64,000 bases of DNA. Source: Membranipora membranacea. Lineage: Eukaryota > Bryozoa > Gymnolaemata > Cheilostomatida > Membraniporidae. Below, in pieces: positions 15,201 to 27,900 of this stretch (the first letter of the stretch is position 1; each line of letters starts with the position of its first letter). The notes under the pieces were generated by a model that was not told where the DNA came from, searched no databases, and was given only the letters and a program-made list of their open reading frames with translations. The translations under genes and the position numbers were made by a program. The stretch covers positions 18,600,001 to 18,664,000 of the forward strand of contig OU612065.1 in NCBI GenBank assembly GCA_914767715.1, written 5' to 3'.

Positions 15201-18200
15201 CGTGTCGAGTGGTGTCGATTTATCCAAAATCTTACTATCAGTAGAGAATTGTCTCAATGCTACCTCAGGAATCGCAACTAGCATCGAAGACTTATCACTA
15301 AGGAACTATGCTTTATTAGTATCAGAACGATTACTCATATCGTGTGAGTTGGATAACCTCATCAATACAGGCCAGTGGAAAGGTTTTAGTAAAACTGAAC
15401 AATCAGACTTCACAACGAAAGCACTTGTTGCGGAAACTCTACAACGAATCGAAGCATTCACATTATCACAGGGAAAAGTGGTGCCCGACACATGCCTTAA
15501 CTCGTGTATTAACTCATTACTCCATCATAATAACAACGGGCGTCCCTCGCTAGAGCTTCTCAAAAACGAAACTAGTCTCATCACCCAACTGTCCAAAAAT
15601 CTGAACGACTCGCTACACGGCTCCGTTCGGAGCTATTGTGTCCTCTACACATCAGAACTTGTAAACTTTGGATCTATCGAATTTAGCCAAGTGGAGGGAT
15701 TACTGAGTTCAATCACTCAAAAACTGTGCCTTCAGATTAAACAGCTCGGTACATCAGGGAAACTCTCTGAGCTGTCTTCTGAATGGATTCATACTCAACT
15801 CTGCACAGCATGCGACAAGATCAGAGGTCTCGATGCTAAAGGTTTGTAGATACAATTTGACTCTGGCTTAACCATTCTGACATCTAGATTCCGTTCACAA
15901 GCATTCAAAGTTTATAAAGTCTATATTTATATGGTACATATTTCATTGTAGCAGTCTTCAGACCAGGTAATTAATTATCACATTGTATGTTGTTGCTTTC
16001 AATGGATCCAACCTCTTGTTCGTAAAATAGATATCCCAGTATCTTTGTAGATTCAATCACCACTGAAATTTGAATAAATTAGAGTTGCAAATCTACACCT
16101 TCACCTTACTTCTATGTCATCAACCATTAAAAAAATACAGCTTCAACCGAACTTGACATGCCTATGGATACATGAGAATTCCAGGCTCATTATTCTTTTT
16201 ATTCTTTTAGATTTACCCTCAGATTTTATGGAGTTAGCTCTCAAAGCGTGCATGTTTGAGGCTAAGTTTGAGATGTCATCCTCACTCATATCGCGGCGCC
16301 AGACTTCTACCCTCTCACAATCATTACTGAGCGAGGCCAGTAAGCTGGCGGGACTCTCCAGCGAGCTCGCTAAGAAGGCATCAGTCCCAGGCTCTACAGA
16401 GGAGAAAATAGCTCAGCTCGCTCAGAGGCTTGAACAGACAGACAGGATGCTGGCTGGATATGCTGGTCATTACAATACCACAGTACAGCAGGTAAGTGCT
16501 GTCTACCATAGACTTAATAACAGTATAGTAAGTATATATAATAAATAATATATATAACAAATATCATTAAATCTATGCTGTCTACTCACTAAAATATCTG
16601 ACAGATCTGTTACTACCAAACCTCGAATTTATCTCTTTGCGCTACTATGGACCCTCCATTGCTGGGATAGCAAAATCATGGCTGGTCAATAATTGACACT
16701 ATTAAAGAAGTCTTACAAAAGAAATGGCAGTGATTATGATCTAATTTTGCAACTCCTCCCTCGCAAAGCGATTCTCAGTATTTGGTCAAGAACAGCCGCG
16801 TGACATCCTGTGAATACAGCTAGATGACCTATCAGTCATTCATACTCAATGCCTTGTATCATACTTCGCAATAATAGGTTATGAGAGAAGTGGTCAACAG
16901 CCTACAGATGAGTGTTATGAAGTTTAACCTTGGTACTGGAGAGATCCCAGCTTCTCCGAATGAGCAGGATCTTATCCAACAAGTCGAGCAGCTCAAACTA
17001 CAACTTATAGATGCCTCGGAGCGAAGTCAAAAGGTAGTTTTTATGATAAAAGGCAGATTATTGTTGCCTCATTGATGGATTGAATCAAGTGAGAACCATG
17101 GTATACATAAACATAGAAATATCCACACTTATATGTATATGATTGTGTAGTAAAATGGCCAGCAGTATTTTCTGTCTGCTCTTCCAACAACCTATCGTTT
17201 CTTGATAGAATTTCACATCGAGACAGCGATTTCTCATGCCTTTGTTTGGATGGCAGCCTGTTGTCAATCTAGAAGTTCGTTTTTCTGTTTCAGGTTGTTA
17301 AGGCTGATAAGCATGAGAAGGCAGTGGAGGCGTTACACGATCAGATGTCACTACTAAAGGTGGAGCACTCCACTGAGCTGGACGAGAGTAAACGTGATAT
17401 GAAGATGGTACTGAAATCTGTAAAGGCTGAGGAACACAGGCTAGCCACCGAACTCACAGAACAGATATCTCAGCTCAAGAACCAGCTGGCTGATGAGAAA
17501 CGCACACATCAGGTAATTTTATCAAAGTATAGGGGCACCATCTCTCTCCTTATGCAATGTGGTTATAAAACTCCCAGAGTGATTGCACCCAATTCATATG
17601 TTGTGATCCACTGTTTACTTATCAAGTCCTAGACTTGAGCGCACTTGCACTTACATGACATACATGTAATTTCCCAAACATGCGAGATGGGCTCACTGGG
17701 GGACTGGGGTCACAATATTTATTATTGTGTAGGTGACATTCTTTGTTAGACTCATCCAAGCATGGGAGCTCGACGGCAATGTGCTGAGCAGCAGTTGTAC
17801 GTGGAAAAATAATTAAACCCCAGATGACTTTTGAACAGCGTCCTTTTGGAGAAGTGTGACGTAAATTCCGTAATTCTTTGGCTCTTTCACTCACAAATTA
17901 CAATGGTGGGATGTCTGTTATGAACAGGCAACCTTGCTCGTGCTCACAGCATGTAACACTGTATAGGAAAGTATGTAATGATATTGGACAGAACAGACCA
18001 GAACAGACATTTCAATGTTATAAATCGAGCATGTGTTGCCCATGCACGTGTTCCTGTTCTGTCTGACTTACAGCCAGACATGTTCACCTATAGTGGTTAT
18101 ATCGATCAGTCGTAACAAACCCTAGCTAAACTCTAATAAATAATATCATCCTCTAAACAGCGCTAGCCTGTCACTAAATCTGCCAATATTTTGTCTGAGT

Positions 18201-21200
18201 TTCCGTAAGGCCTTAGATCTCATATGTAGGTTATAAATAAAGATTTAATCGGAATTTTCCCTGCCGGGTGTAAAGATTGACACCATGTGTCTGCAGTGTG
18301 TCTAGCCATATTATCATGAAGCACTGAGTCAGCTTTTCTCAGAATATCAAATTCCAATTTTTTTCATTTCGTCGCAATAAATACTCATTGGATGTCATAA
18401 AAATGACAGCATTTAATTCCCGTAAGACTGGTAAATGCACTCCCTTTACTAAGCAAAGCAATCCATTACTTTTCATACATATTTCCATCATTATTGCTAA
18501 AAGGGAGAAATTAATACTATTAAGATATAATAAAGAGGTCATACTGGTCAATGAACTCCCTCCCTCTCTCCGTTCTGGTGTCATGCTTTTATACTAATGA
18601 AAGTCATATTATTAAATATGTTATTAATATAAATGTCATATTATTAAATATCATATTATTAAATTGTCATATATGATTCAAGGGAATTCTGGATATCTTG
18701 AGTGGCCATAATGAGATTTCTTTTCTCCTTAAGGCTGAGTTGATGAAACTACAGGAGAACAGACCCGATCAGGTGTCCGCTGAGGATCACGCTCAACTCA
18801 AAGACAAAGTTAGAGATCTCGAAAACTGCCTACACGAAATGCAGGAAGAATTTGAAGAGGTTCGATTTTTTTGCCACCTTCCAAAATCAGCGTCACGGCC
18901 TTCAGGATATGCTCTATAGTCTATATACTAAAAAAATTGCCCCCTTTATTGCTTTAATACAAATAATATTTAAATCTCCTACTAAATGATATTAGGAAAT
19001 TCAGCTATCAGACTCACAAATTGGATTTTGATCTCAGGATACCAAACTACTATGACTTGACAATTTGAGTATTGCATAGCATAGAATCATAATGAAAACA
19101 GGAAGCAGCAGGACTTTATATTATGGAAAAAGTTCATTTTTTAGTATTTTCCTTTCAGTACAAACATAATACTTCATTGTATTACTTTTTATTTCAGGCA
19201 GTTTATGATTATTTTTATATTTTATGCTTAAATAGGAGTTATATGACGAGCGTCGCGTTCACCTGGCTGAGCTGGATAAAACACGAGCTGAATTACTGGA
19301 TGTGGTGACGAGAGCAGATAATCAACCGCTCACCTCAGACGAGATACACGAGGGTTATGAGGCTGTCATCGATAAACTCAAGGTACTGATTTGTGACCAC
19401 AAACTAACCTGTTTTATTATTGTGACTACTCTTTACACACGATCATCAAAATTTTGTATGCTGGATCTAAATTTTCTTTAGTATTTATAATATTGATAAT
19501 ATGTTAATATATTATTATAACTATAAATTATTATTATATATTCTATCAGGCTGAGCAGGCGTCTCTACAGCAGTGGATTGATGACATAAGAGAAGCACAC
19601 AGAGATGAGATCGATGCTCTTCAGCACGAGAGAGACACGGCTCTCGCTGACGAGGAGCTCGCCACTCAGGCAGCATTAGACGCTCTGAAGTCAGCGCATA
19701 ATATCGAGCTTGAGCAGGAGAGGAGTAAGAGTACAGAGTTGCAGGCTAAGACAGATCATATGGTACAAGTTGAGAGAGATCTTCTTCTACAGACGTAAGT
19801 TATTGTTGCTCATTGCTGACCGGCATAATTACCTAATTGCTCATAATAATTTGAACTTCTGAGAGCAAGTTGAATTGATTTTGTTGCCATTAGTTCCCGA
19901 ATAGGAGTTAAATTAGATAATGGTCTGATCTAAATTTACAAATAATCACATAGCCACATTTAGTTAAAGAGCTCTAACTCCAGTGGTCCACTGAACCACC
20001 GGAGTTAGAGCTCTTTAACTAAGCCACATTATCTTTTTCAGCGTGGGATTTTTTCTCAATCATTATAATCATGCCTGTTCTCATGAAGGATATCATGAGA
20101 AAAAATTTCAATTTCTTTCAAAAGTATAATTATTTTGGTACTATTTCTGCAGGAGAGCAAATGAGAATAACGAAAAGAGAATAGCAGATCTGGAAGGAAA
20201 GATCTCCGCCTCAACTAGAAAGGTGGCAAAGTTAGACCTCAATAGTAAGAAGAGTGAGGACATCATTGCAGAATTAACATCTCAAAATCAGAAGATTGTG
20301 GAAAGAAATTCTCAGCTCGTCGACAAATTCACTCAAGAGCTCAGCAAGATTTCTTCAGGCAGCAGAAATGCTATTGATGGAAAAAGCATGGCCCTCAGAG
20401 CAAAGGTAAACATAACAGGGCTCCAGATTTGAAAGCGATTTCATGATACAAATTTCCATATAATCTAGCGATGAACATTAAAATACTGCATAAAATATAA
20501 CTCACGTCCATTTTTTTTATAGACGTGATTTATATTTTATGCAGCATGAAATATAACACTGTAATTATAAAAACAATAATGTTTTGTGAAAATATTGCAT
20601 AAAAAATAGCATGAAAATAATACTATAATAATAAAACATAATTATGTGTTATTTTCACAGCTGGAGTCTTTAGAAGAACAGCTTAGACTGGAGTCGCTGC
20701 AGAACCGTCAGCTTGAGGAGAAAATGGAGGTGATGAAGACAAAGTATGAGCAGCAGCTTAAACAGAAAGAAGAGGAGCGGCAGCAGGAGCCTCCGAGGTC
20801 ATCCTCTGCCTCACCGAGCGAGGACGTACTAATGAGGAGACGACTTAGAGGTTAGTTACCCGTCCAAGCCCCGGAGAGTTATCGGTCATCACCATCAGAT
20901 ATACTCGTTGCCCTTTTATGTGATATTATCAAAGCAGGCCGATGAATTTGTCAACTAAAGTAACATTATGACTTGATATTTAATTTTATTGGAAAGTTTG
21001 ATAAAACGGAATTAGGAAATGTTGTTGTCACGTATCATGATAATATTATGGAGATTATTATAATATGATATTATGTGAATTTGAAAATGTCCAATCACAA
21101 GTATTTTTGATTTTTGTGAAAAAAGTGGGAAATCAAAAAATAATTCTGACTAGAAGTTTCCGGAAGATACTTCTCTTATTAAGTTGATTACAAACCTTCC

Positions 21201-23184
21201 AATAAGCAATGGAAGGTTTGTAAACTGATGATTCTGTTATATGAATTGATAGTAATATTATGATATTGTGTGGGTTTGAGAAGTGTCTAGTCAGAAGTAT
21301 TTCTGATTTTCCATGAATTAATGCCAATCAAGTGAATCTCACTGCTCAATGTCTGTGACCTTCCCAAAGATCTAAGTGTTATATCCATGTCTAGGGACTA
21401 TCGGAACATGCAAAATCAGTAATAACATGAATCACAGCATGGTTTCGGTGTTCAATATTGATGTTGTTTTCCGATTACAGCGCGCAGTCCAAGCCCTCAT
21501 GCTAGGCGATCCAGCCCACCTGTGTTTGCTCTTAGTTCCTCACATGCTGCGGGTTCAATCAATGGGGCGGGTAAAGATAGCGTTGATAGCAAAGCTACAA
21601 GCAGTCCGCCTAGAAAGGAACCGCTCCGTTCTTATGGTAAGATAAACTTCAAACATATTACTGCTCATGATGTTCAGTCTGTTGTCATCAATGCACAAAA
21701 CATGAAACAATTATGTTGTTTTGCACAGACTGTAGGCTTACTTGGTCTAAAATGTATAAGTGAAATTAAATTCAAATTTAAACTGTTGTTTACTGTACTG
21801 ATGCCGATAATGCTTTTCAGTTACACCAGTTTTTTGTCCAACTGTCTACTATCCATGTCATGAGGTAATAAATTAAATAGAGCAAGTTTCCAGGCGCCGC
21901 GGCGGACATGGCTCGATTGCCTGTCACAAATATTGTGACCCTCTTTTTCCTTTTCTCTTTAGATCTAGATAAAAACATTCATCCTAGCTCCACCATTGTG
22001 AAGAGGTATATGAATTTCACAAGCTGACTCGTTTTTTTAACCCATATCTGGCAGACCGTTTTTTGTTGCAACAATAAATGTATGTAGTCTATTTACATCT
22101 GCCGAACCAATGATTTCCACCCAGATAATTCTGTTCACCTACACGTGTTGTTTGAATGCAAGCTTCTGCTTTCAATTTGCATGCAAGTCAAAAATTGTGT
22201 TGGGGAATTAAACTAACCCTTGTCTCTTTTTTTGTTAATATACTCAAAAAACGAACATCTATTTAACAACAGTGATGGTATACATTTCTTAACATCGACA
22301 AACATTATTGTAGTCACTAGACCCAGAATAGCAAGGACTCTGTCTACCTTAGGCTTGCCTCACTTTTTTTATGCTGTGTTGTCTACTGAAAAGATCAGAA
22401 GGGTAGTTTCTTAGCTGCTTGCGGTTTTAGTGGTTGGTTGCATATATGTTTAGTAAAGCTGTTCTCTCTCCGCCATCAAAACAAATATTGCATGATATTT
22501 AGGATGGAATATTAAACCTATATACCGCAATGGAAATATTACTGGGGGAAAGACAGGACAGTACATCATTTGAATTGAATTCTCACTATTTAGTTAGCCT
22601 ATGCATTGGTTTTCCCTGGGAAAGTAGAGTCGCCCCCCTTCGTTTGCATGGTTTTAACTGATCAGGAATGGTTGATTTCAAGTTTTTTCCTCATGAGTGG
22701 CTGCTCAAATGCACATATTCAATCTATTATGAAGTTAATTAAAAAGTTTATTTGTCAATAATAATATTTTACACGGTGAAGTTGCAAGTTGCACCATTTG
22801 TGTGCGAGTGACATTTATGGCAAAAGATCACTTCTGGGCGATTTTGTAGCAGACAAAATCTTAGCACTATGTATCTACATGTCATACAACAGTGTGGTGA
22901 AGCTGGAAAAAAAAGCTGTCTGTTCAGCACTTGTATTATCTAAATTAACTTGACTTTTGTTGTTTTGTGTAGATTTAAGTCGGAGTAAGAGTACACCTAT
23001 AATGGATAAGCAAATGAGCATAGCCCCCACAAGAACTAAGAGACTCTCTGGTGCGGATGGGGTGCCCAGAACGCCACCCGCAAATCTACCTCTCTCTGTG
23101 GCCCAACAGCCCACAGCTGGCCTAGATAAATACAGAATCTCAGGCGGTATCTCCCTTGCGGACAGGATGAGGAAATTCACTTGA
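246..23184 (+). CDS. MPRIP: MPRIP/TRIOBP/outspread-like PH and coiled-coil protein, 5' partial, 27 exons
   Basis: Likely actomyosin/Rho-pathway scaffold: in animals this family binds F-actin and, in MPRIP, RhoA and myosin phosphatase. Exons by splice sites and continuous phase: 246-354, 1991-2177, 3844-4079, 6023-6277, 7282-7529, 8572-8616, 9283-9433, 10240-10457, 10726-10852, 11165-11320, 11653-11802, 12077-12286, 12582-12773, 13115-13333, 13584-13772, 14155-14272, 14579-15841, 16211-16491, 16878-17033, 17294-17512, 18734-18859, 19236-19382, 19550-19794, 20153-20405, 20661-20850, 21481-21636, 22973-23184. The frame stays open for 2018 codons. Order: basic/Ser-rich start, PH domain, Pro/Ser-rich linker (about residues 350-520), coiled coil, a 421-codon helical exon, more coiled coil, Ser/Pro-rich tail ending in an ISLADRMRKF motif. 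The first exon lies upstream of the window; 1-245 is intron. MPRIP and TRIOBP are vertebrate paralogues, so a one-to-one name is not certain. Confidence 0.85.
3050..3081. repeat. Small perfect hairpin in intron
   Basis: Arms CATAGAGTTAT and ATAACTCTATG surround an AT-rich 10-bp centre, in the intron 2178-3843. No function assigned. Confidence 0.7.
6023..7529 (+). other. PH domain encoded by two exons of the MPRIP-like gene
   Basis: Exon 6023-6277 ends the first half of the PH domain in phase 0 and exon 7282-7529 completes it. Visible family signatures are KGWLLVRQ, KHWFVLCGTSLSYYKD, the LDGVIDV strand, RNHGFRIK and then KEGEYTLSAMTSGIRRNWIE. The last stretch is the part most specific to the MPRIP/TRIOBP/outspread PH domain and ends with the usual C-terminal helix Trp. 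After the domain the exon runs into a Ser/Thr/Pro-rich linker. The 1004-bp intron between them holds a small hairpin at about 6300-6331 and nothing else I can support. Confidence 0.85.
8572..8616 (+). other. 45-nt microexon in the MPRIP-like gene
   Basis: A short exon flanked by a TTTAG acceptor and an AG/GTATTC donor. It enters and leaves in phase 2, exactly matching the exon before it (ends 7529) and after it (starts 9283), so it can be included or skipped without changing frame. It encodes about 15 residues rich in Ser, Lys and Arg between the PH domain and the Pro-rich linker. It is too short to appear as an open frame, and was found by phase logic only. Confidence 0.6.
14579..15841 (+). 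other. Large 1263-nt internal exon of the MPRIP-like gene
   Basis: An intron-free 421-codon exon in a gene whose other exons are 45-281 nt. It follows a Pro/Ala-rich hinge in exon 14155-14272 and a Gly run at its own start. The protein is predicted mainly helical but is less charged and less regularly heptad-like than the coiled coil on either side, with several Cys residues and runs such as VIEFIGVVARSCERM. Donor is AAAG/GTTTGT in phase 1, matching the next exon at 16211. I recognise no named domain. It could be a folded helical module inserted in the rod, or an exon used only in a long isoform. Confidence 0.75.
18600..18675 (+). repeat. AT-rich tandem repeat in intron
   Basis: Three or more imperfect copies of a GTCATATTATTAAAT-like unit lie just upstream of the acceptor for exon 18734. 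No coding role; it may be an unstable microsatellite-like tract. Confidence 0.6.
19960..20022. repeat. Short near-perfect inverted repeat (hairpin) in intron
   Basis: Two arms of 29 bp, differing at one or two positions, face each other around a loop of about 6 bp. The arm core is GTTAAAGAGCTCTAACTCC and the complementary arm ends at 20022. It sits in the intron between exons 19550-19794 and 20153-20405 of the MPRIP-like gene. No flanking duplication is obvious. Confidence 0.8.
20486..20544. repeat. Short inverted repeat (hairpin) in intron
   Basis: Arms of 23 bp with a single mismatch, starting CTGCATAAAATATAACTCAC at 20486 and closing with the complement at 20522-20544, around a T-rich 13-bp loop. 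Shorter related pieces (GCATAAAATA, GCATGAAATA) follow up to about 20620, so the region looks like a decayed AT-rich foldback. Confidence 0.75.
21189..21222. repeat. Small hairpin in intron
   Basis: Arms TACAAACCTTCC and GGAAGGTTTGTA surround a 10-bp loop, in the intron before exon 21481-21636. No function assigned. Confidence 0.7.
21963..22027 (+). other. Possible alternative last exon of the MPRIP-like gene
   Basis: A good acceptor (CTCTTTAG) at 21961-21962 accepts the phase-1 donor of exon 21481-21636. Reading continues for 21 codons to a TGA at 22025-22027 after a KRYMNFTS tail. An internal AG/GTATAT donor at 22005 would leave in phase 2, which does not fit the phase-1 entry of exon 22973-23184. 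So this piece is either an alternative terminal exon, part of a path with an unseen extra exon, or not used at all. The default model joins 21636 directly to 22973. Confidence 0.35.
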
Positions 23185-24901
23185 TAATTTAAAACGAAAA
23201 TTTAGATGTTTTTTAATTCAAAAATCCAACATCTTAGCGTGTAGATGAGTTTGATAGTTATTAGGTTTTACTTTTTTATTATACCTAACGCTCCCATCTG
23301 GTTGAACAGGTTGGCGATAGGTGAAACATAATAATGTCTATGAGAATATCACTGCGGACTGTTTCACCATATGTATACAATAGTATTCTTTAGATAAGAA
23401 AAATCATACCGGAAAACTTTCCGGAAGGTCTCAGACCTTTGCCCTCCGCAGTAATGTCAACTTTTGTAATAGCCATTTGCATTACATTATTGATGCGTGA
23501 ACAAGTTATGAAAACCTAAAACGATATGTTTAAAGCTATGAAATAACCTACCGATTGACAGTATTCAATTTTTTTTTTAAAGATAACATTACATTTTTCA
23601 CCTATATTTTTTTTATCAGGCTTTATTTTCTTTCAATAATTTTAGTACACAATCCATTGTTTTACAGCCATGGTATGTTTTTAACCAATATTTTGACTCT
23701 TTTTCAACACCTCTGACACCAGACTTTGCGAACACCCTGTCATTTTAGAGAATTAATACGAACCAAAAAGTATCAGGCGGATTAATATTCTCACCACTTA
23801 TGCTTCTAGATTTCTCTCATTATCAATGTTTATCCTTTGAATGTATACAAGTGCTGACCATAGCCGTATTATATATGTCTATGGTGCTGACAATTACAGG
23901 CTAGCGTGTCCCTATCACCAATAAACAATCCTTCAGCAACCACATGATGACTTGTTTTAACTCTAATAATATGCTGCTATAAATTTCAAAAAATATCTAC
24001 ATTAATTTAAAATGTCTGGTTGATGGCCATATTTTGTTGATTTGACACTCAAATTAAAAATGATTGTGTTCAGCAATGACAGTCGCTCAATAGACCTAAA
24101 CTCAGCTACACAAATGAGGAAGTTTGTCAGATTAATTTTGCATTGCTTTTCATAGACATAAATGTGCTTTGTCTATGTTGCTATTTCACACTTCCATATC
24201 TTACTGTCCACCATACACACTGTAATGTTGCTTGACAGTGAAGGTTTCAGCTCTGGTGATTACAGTATTCGTTCAAGTAAAGTATAAGCTTGCAATCTAG
24301 TCACTCTTGTTACATGTTCTATCTTTACCATATGATCAGCAATCAACCCTTACATCAGCTAACAAAGAGTATCAGTTGGAGGTTCTACCTTTTCAGTGGC
24401 ACTCACCTCTACAAGCTTGTGATTACCTACTCAACAGGAGCAGACGCTGAGGAGTAACCTATGGACAAGCGCCTGTGTGTCTGGTCGCAGAATATGGAAA
24501 TTGTTGGGAACATTTCTGTGCGGATAAATTTCTGTGATGCGCACTTCCAGCTGTGGTTCCAATAACCTCTCAACTTGTATGTTGCGTCATCAAATATATA
24601 TTTCTATTAATGTTCTCTGCATGTGGGCCGCATACTATGGCCAATCCTCTTTACTGGCTTAATAGGAAATTCACAGAAGTGTGAATTGGAAAGAGAATCC
24701 GAGAAAAGGCAAACATGTCCGCTAGGCTCTTATATAAAAGGTGTGTCACAAATAGGAGGTCAATTATTCAAAGATCCACTGCAGACGCGATAACTTGACA
24801 CTGGTCAACTCATTGACAACTCAAACTGACTCAGTGACAGACATACACGGTCACAACTCAAACCGACACAGCATCTTACTTCTATTCAGCATATCAGGAA
24901 T
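23185..24901. other. Intergenic region between the MPRIP-like gene and the P450 gene
   Basis: The first part is the 3' untranslated region of the MPRIP-like gene. A candidate AATAAA poly(A) signal lies at 23920-23925, about 740 nt after the stop. The last 200 bp form the P450 promoter and 5' leader. I see no coding exon in between. Confidence 0.6.
24731..24740 (+). promoter_or_regulatory. TATA box of the P450 gene
   Basis: TATATAAAAG stands 161 bp upstream of the P450 start codon, with no intervening gene. By spacing, transcription should begin around 24760-24770, giving a leader of roughly 130-140 nt. Confidence 0.6.
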
Positions 24902-27900
24902 ATGTTTGCGACTATTGTGTTGGCTGTTATAACATCTTTGGTCTGGATAGTGAAGACCTTGATCACTTGGTATAGAGAGATGAAAACGCTGCCGCCTGGG
25001 CCGGTGCCTATTCCGCTCTATGGTAATAAAACACCTACCGACGTCCACCCGGAGTTGGTGAACTGGTATGCAGATCTAAGGAAACAGCATGGCGATGTAT
25101 TTACTGTTTATCAAGGCAGCAAGCCAACTGTTGTAGGTAAGTCATTTCCACTGTGAAAAAATAACTTGGTAACAATGTCATGCCATACAAAAGAGGACAA
25201 CAGTGTCATCCCCAGCGGTCAAGTAAGTAATACTTGAGTTTTCTTTTGTTATAGTTAATGGATATGACGCCATAACAGAGTTACTCATCGAAAATGGCAA
25301 CTTGGTTCACTCTCGTCCAGCTAAGGATCAGAATATTCTGAACTTTCTGCACAATTATACAGGTAAATTTGGAGCAGAAGTACACAAATATATTGATCGT
25401 TTTCAAAGGTCATAAGAACTCTTTTTCAGAGACTTTGAAATGTGTGCTACCGATCAATCAACTACCAAGCAGATACCAAATTACTACCAAATGGCAACCA
25501 CACAACTCCTAAACGGTTTCCTCCGTTATCAATTTCCTGTAGTACAGAATATCATAACCTGTTAAACATTCCATTCTGCACAAGCTTAAATTAATGAATT
25601 TTCTGAATTCGTCTTTCTATCTCTGCTCACGTTTTGTTATGGCTTTTTCACTAGGGTTGGTGTGGAATAACGAATCCTACAGGTTATTGCGCAAAATCTC
25701 CTCACAGTCACTCAAGTCATATATCGGGACATACAACTCTGACCTTGTAAATGACGGCCATTATCAGGTAAACATGATCTTGCTATTTTTATACAAAGAT
25801 TTAAGAAGAAAGATTGTCACACCAATTTTGTTTACCACAAATGAGCTTGTCGATTAATGTTCATTAGTAAATTGTGGTGTACGACAATTCATCCCTGTTT
25901 AGCAGCACAGCACCCGATTGTGATTGGTTAATAGGTGTTGAACTAACCAACTCTGACGTTGATTTTTTGATAACAATCAGTACAATTTTAGGTTGAACAG
26001 CTCCTTGAGCAATTGAGCACTGCAGAGCAGAACAAAGAATTCGATCTCTCCTCCTCTCTCAGGGATTTGGTATCCCATGACATACTGACTATGATATTCG
26101 GTCTAAAAAATCAGGAGGTTGGTGAACTTTTGAAATTCTTTTCAGCTTCATTTAGCACAAAGAATTGAGAATAATATCATGTCTCCTTTTAAATGAGGCA
26201 ACTGTTAAGTTGTTAGGTTGTTTGGAGTTTTATTAGAGCCGAATATCTCGAACTGATGTCATAAATGACACTTGGGCTCTATAAAACGGCTGTGCTATAT
26301 TGTGGAACTAAGACATGACCTTCTATGGCTAGGCCAAGCATAGATTAGTCTGTTTGATTTTCACAATATGCACCCCCACAAGCGGATTACAAACACAATT
26401 ACACGATTATGTACTGGAAACCAGAAACTGGCAGAGTTTTGTTTATATAAGTTAATCTATATAATTTGTTATATAAGTTTCTTTAAAACATACTTATATA
26501 TATATATAATATATATATATATGTATATATATATGAAAACCTCAATAAAATTTTGTAATTATCATATCATAGCTTCTCATGTTCTTGAGGAACTTAATGA
26601 GAACATGACTACAGGTATCATTTACCCAGGTTTTTGCCAACCCGATGAATCTATCGTGGAACACCAATCCACCATCTGATTTGAGTTATTAAAACCTCTC
26701 TTGAGTAGGATGAGCGTTCATGAAATGAACCAGAGCTAGAAACAACTTGACTGAAGGAATATAAAAAAGAATTATTTCTTAATAGATATAAATAAATGAC
26801 ACTTTTGATAGTCTAAATAATTGGTTTTGTGACATTCATTGCCGAAATCACTAATAAATGTCGCCTAGAGGTTTCACAAGCCAGTGATTCTGACAGCCGG
26901 TCCCAAGCCCGGGTAAAGACAGAGGGTTCAACGTCAGGAAGGGCATCCGGTTGGTGAAGTTCCCCCCCCCCCCCCCGCTTCACAGAAAACATGCAGGGGC
27001 AATCAACGTTTTCAACCAATGCTAGGACGCCACCCGTATGTGGCACTTTGCAGCGGAACCACCATCGCCCCGACGCTGTGATAAGAAAATGAGAGGGGCG
27101 ATACTGTAAACTCAGAATGGCCACGATAAATATTGGTACTCTTACTGGAAAAAGCAGGGAAGTTGCTGCGGTTATGTTAGCCAGGAAGATCGACATACTT
27201 TGCCTGAGACGTCTTCAATGGTATGGACATGTACGCAGGAGAGATAGGGAGGAAGATATTAGGATGGTGGCTGAGATGAGAATACAGGGAAAGAGAAAGA
27301 GAGGGAGGCCAAAGAAAACATGGATGTATACAGCGAAGGATGACATGCTGAGATGGGGCCTCTCAGATGAAGATGTTGTTGATAGAATCAGATGGCATTC
27401 TCTGATAGAACTTGGTGCCCTGCAGGACCGCCACCCATCCCGGAACACAGCGGACTAGGTGAGAAAAAGGTGAGAAAATTGCCGAAATCACTAATTAATT
27501 GATACACTATGTTCTGTATATACATGTTTAGTACACATGTCCTTAAGAATTTTCTCTTTTTCTTTAGAAATTCAGCAAAATCATGAGCTTACACAATGGT
27601 TCTCTGTGGGCGATCGGCAATGTAGATCTCCTGCTTCGGCTACCATTGCTAAAATACCTACCTAAATTTGGAAATATTTGGAAAAATGGCATCAGCCAAA
27701 AGGACAAATTCCTGACATTTCTTCAGCAGGTACGTTAATTATTTAACTGTCAGATGTGAAAGATCCTGACAGAACATGTATTGAATGCTTTTTGTAAACC
27801 ATCCCTGTGAGTAGCCGAATATGGCGGGCAAGGGTATAGGGTACTGCCCCACACAAGCCACCTGCCCGTTGAATAGGGCGGTCAAACAAGACCTAGTGCA

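Noticed and set aside
26813-27196. 127-codon minus-strand open frame
   Set aside because: Antisense reading through the leader of the retrotransposon copy, including its C run.
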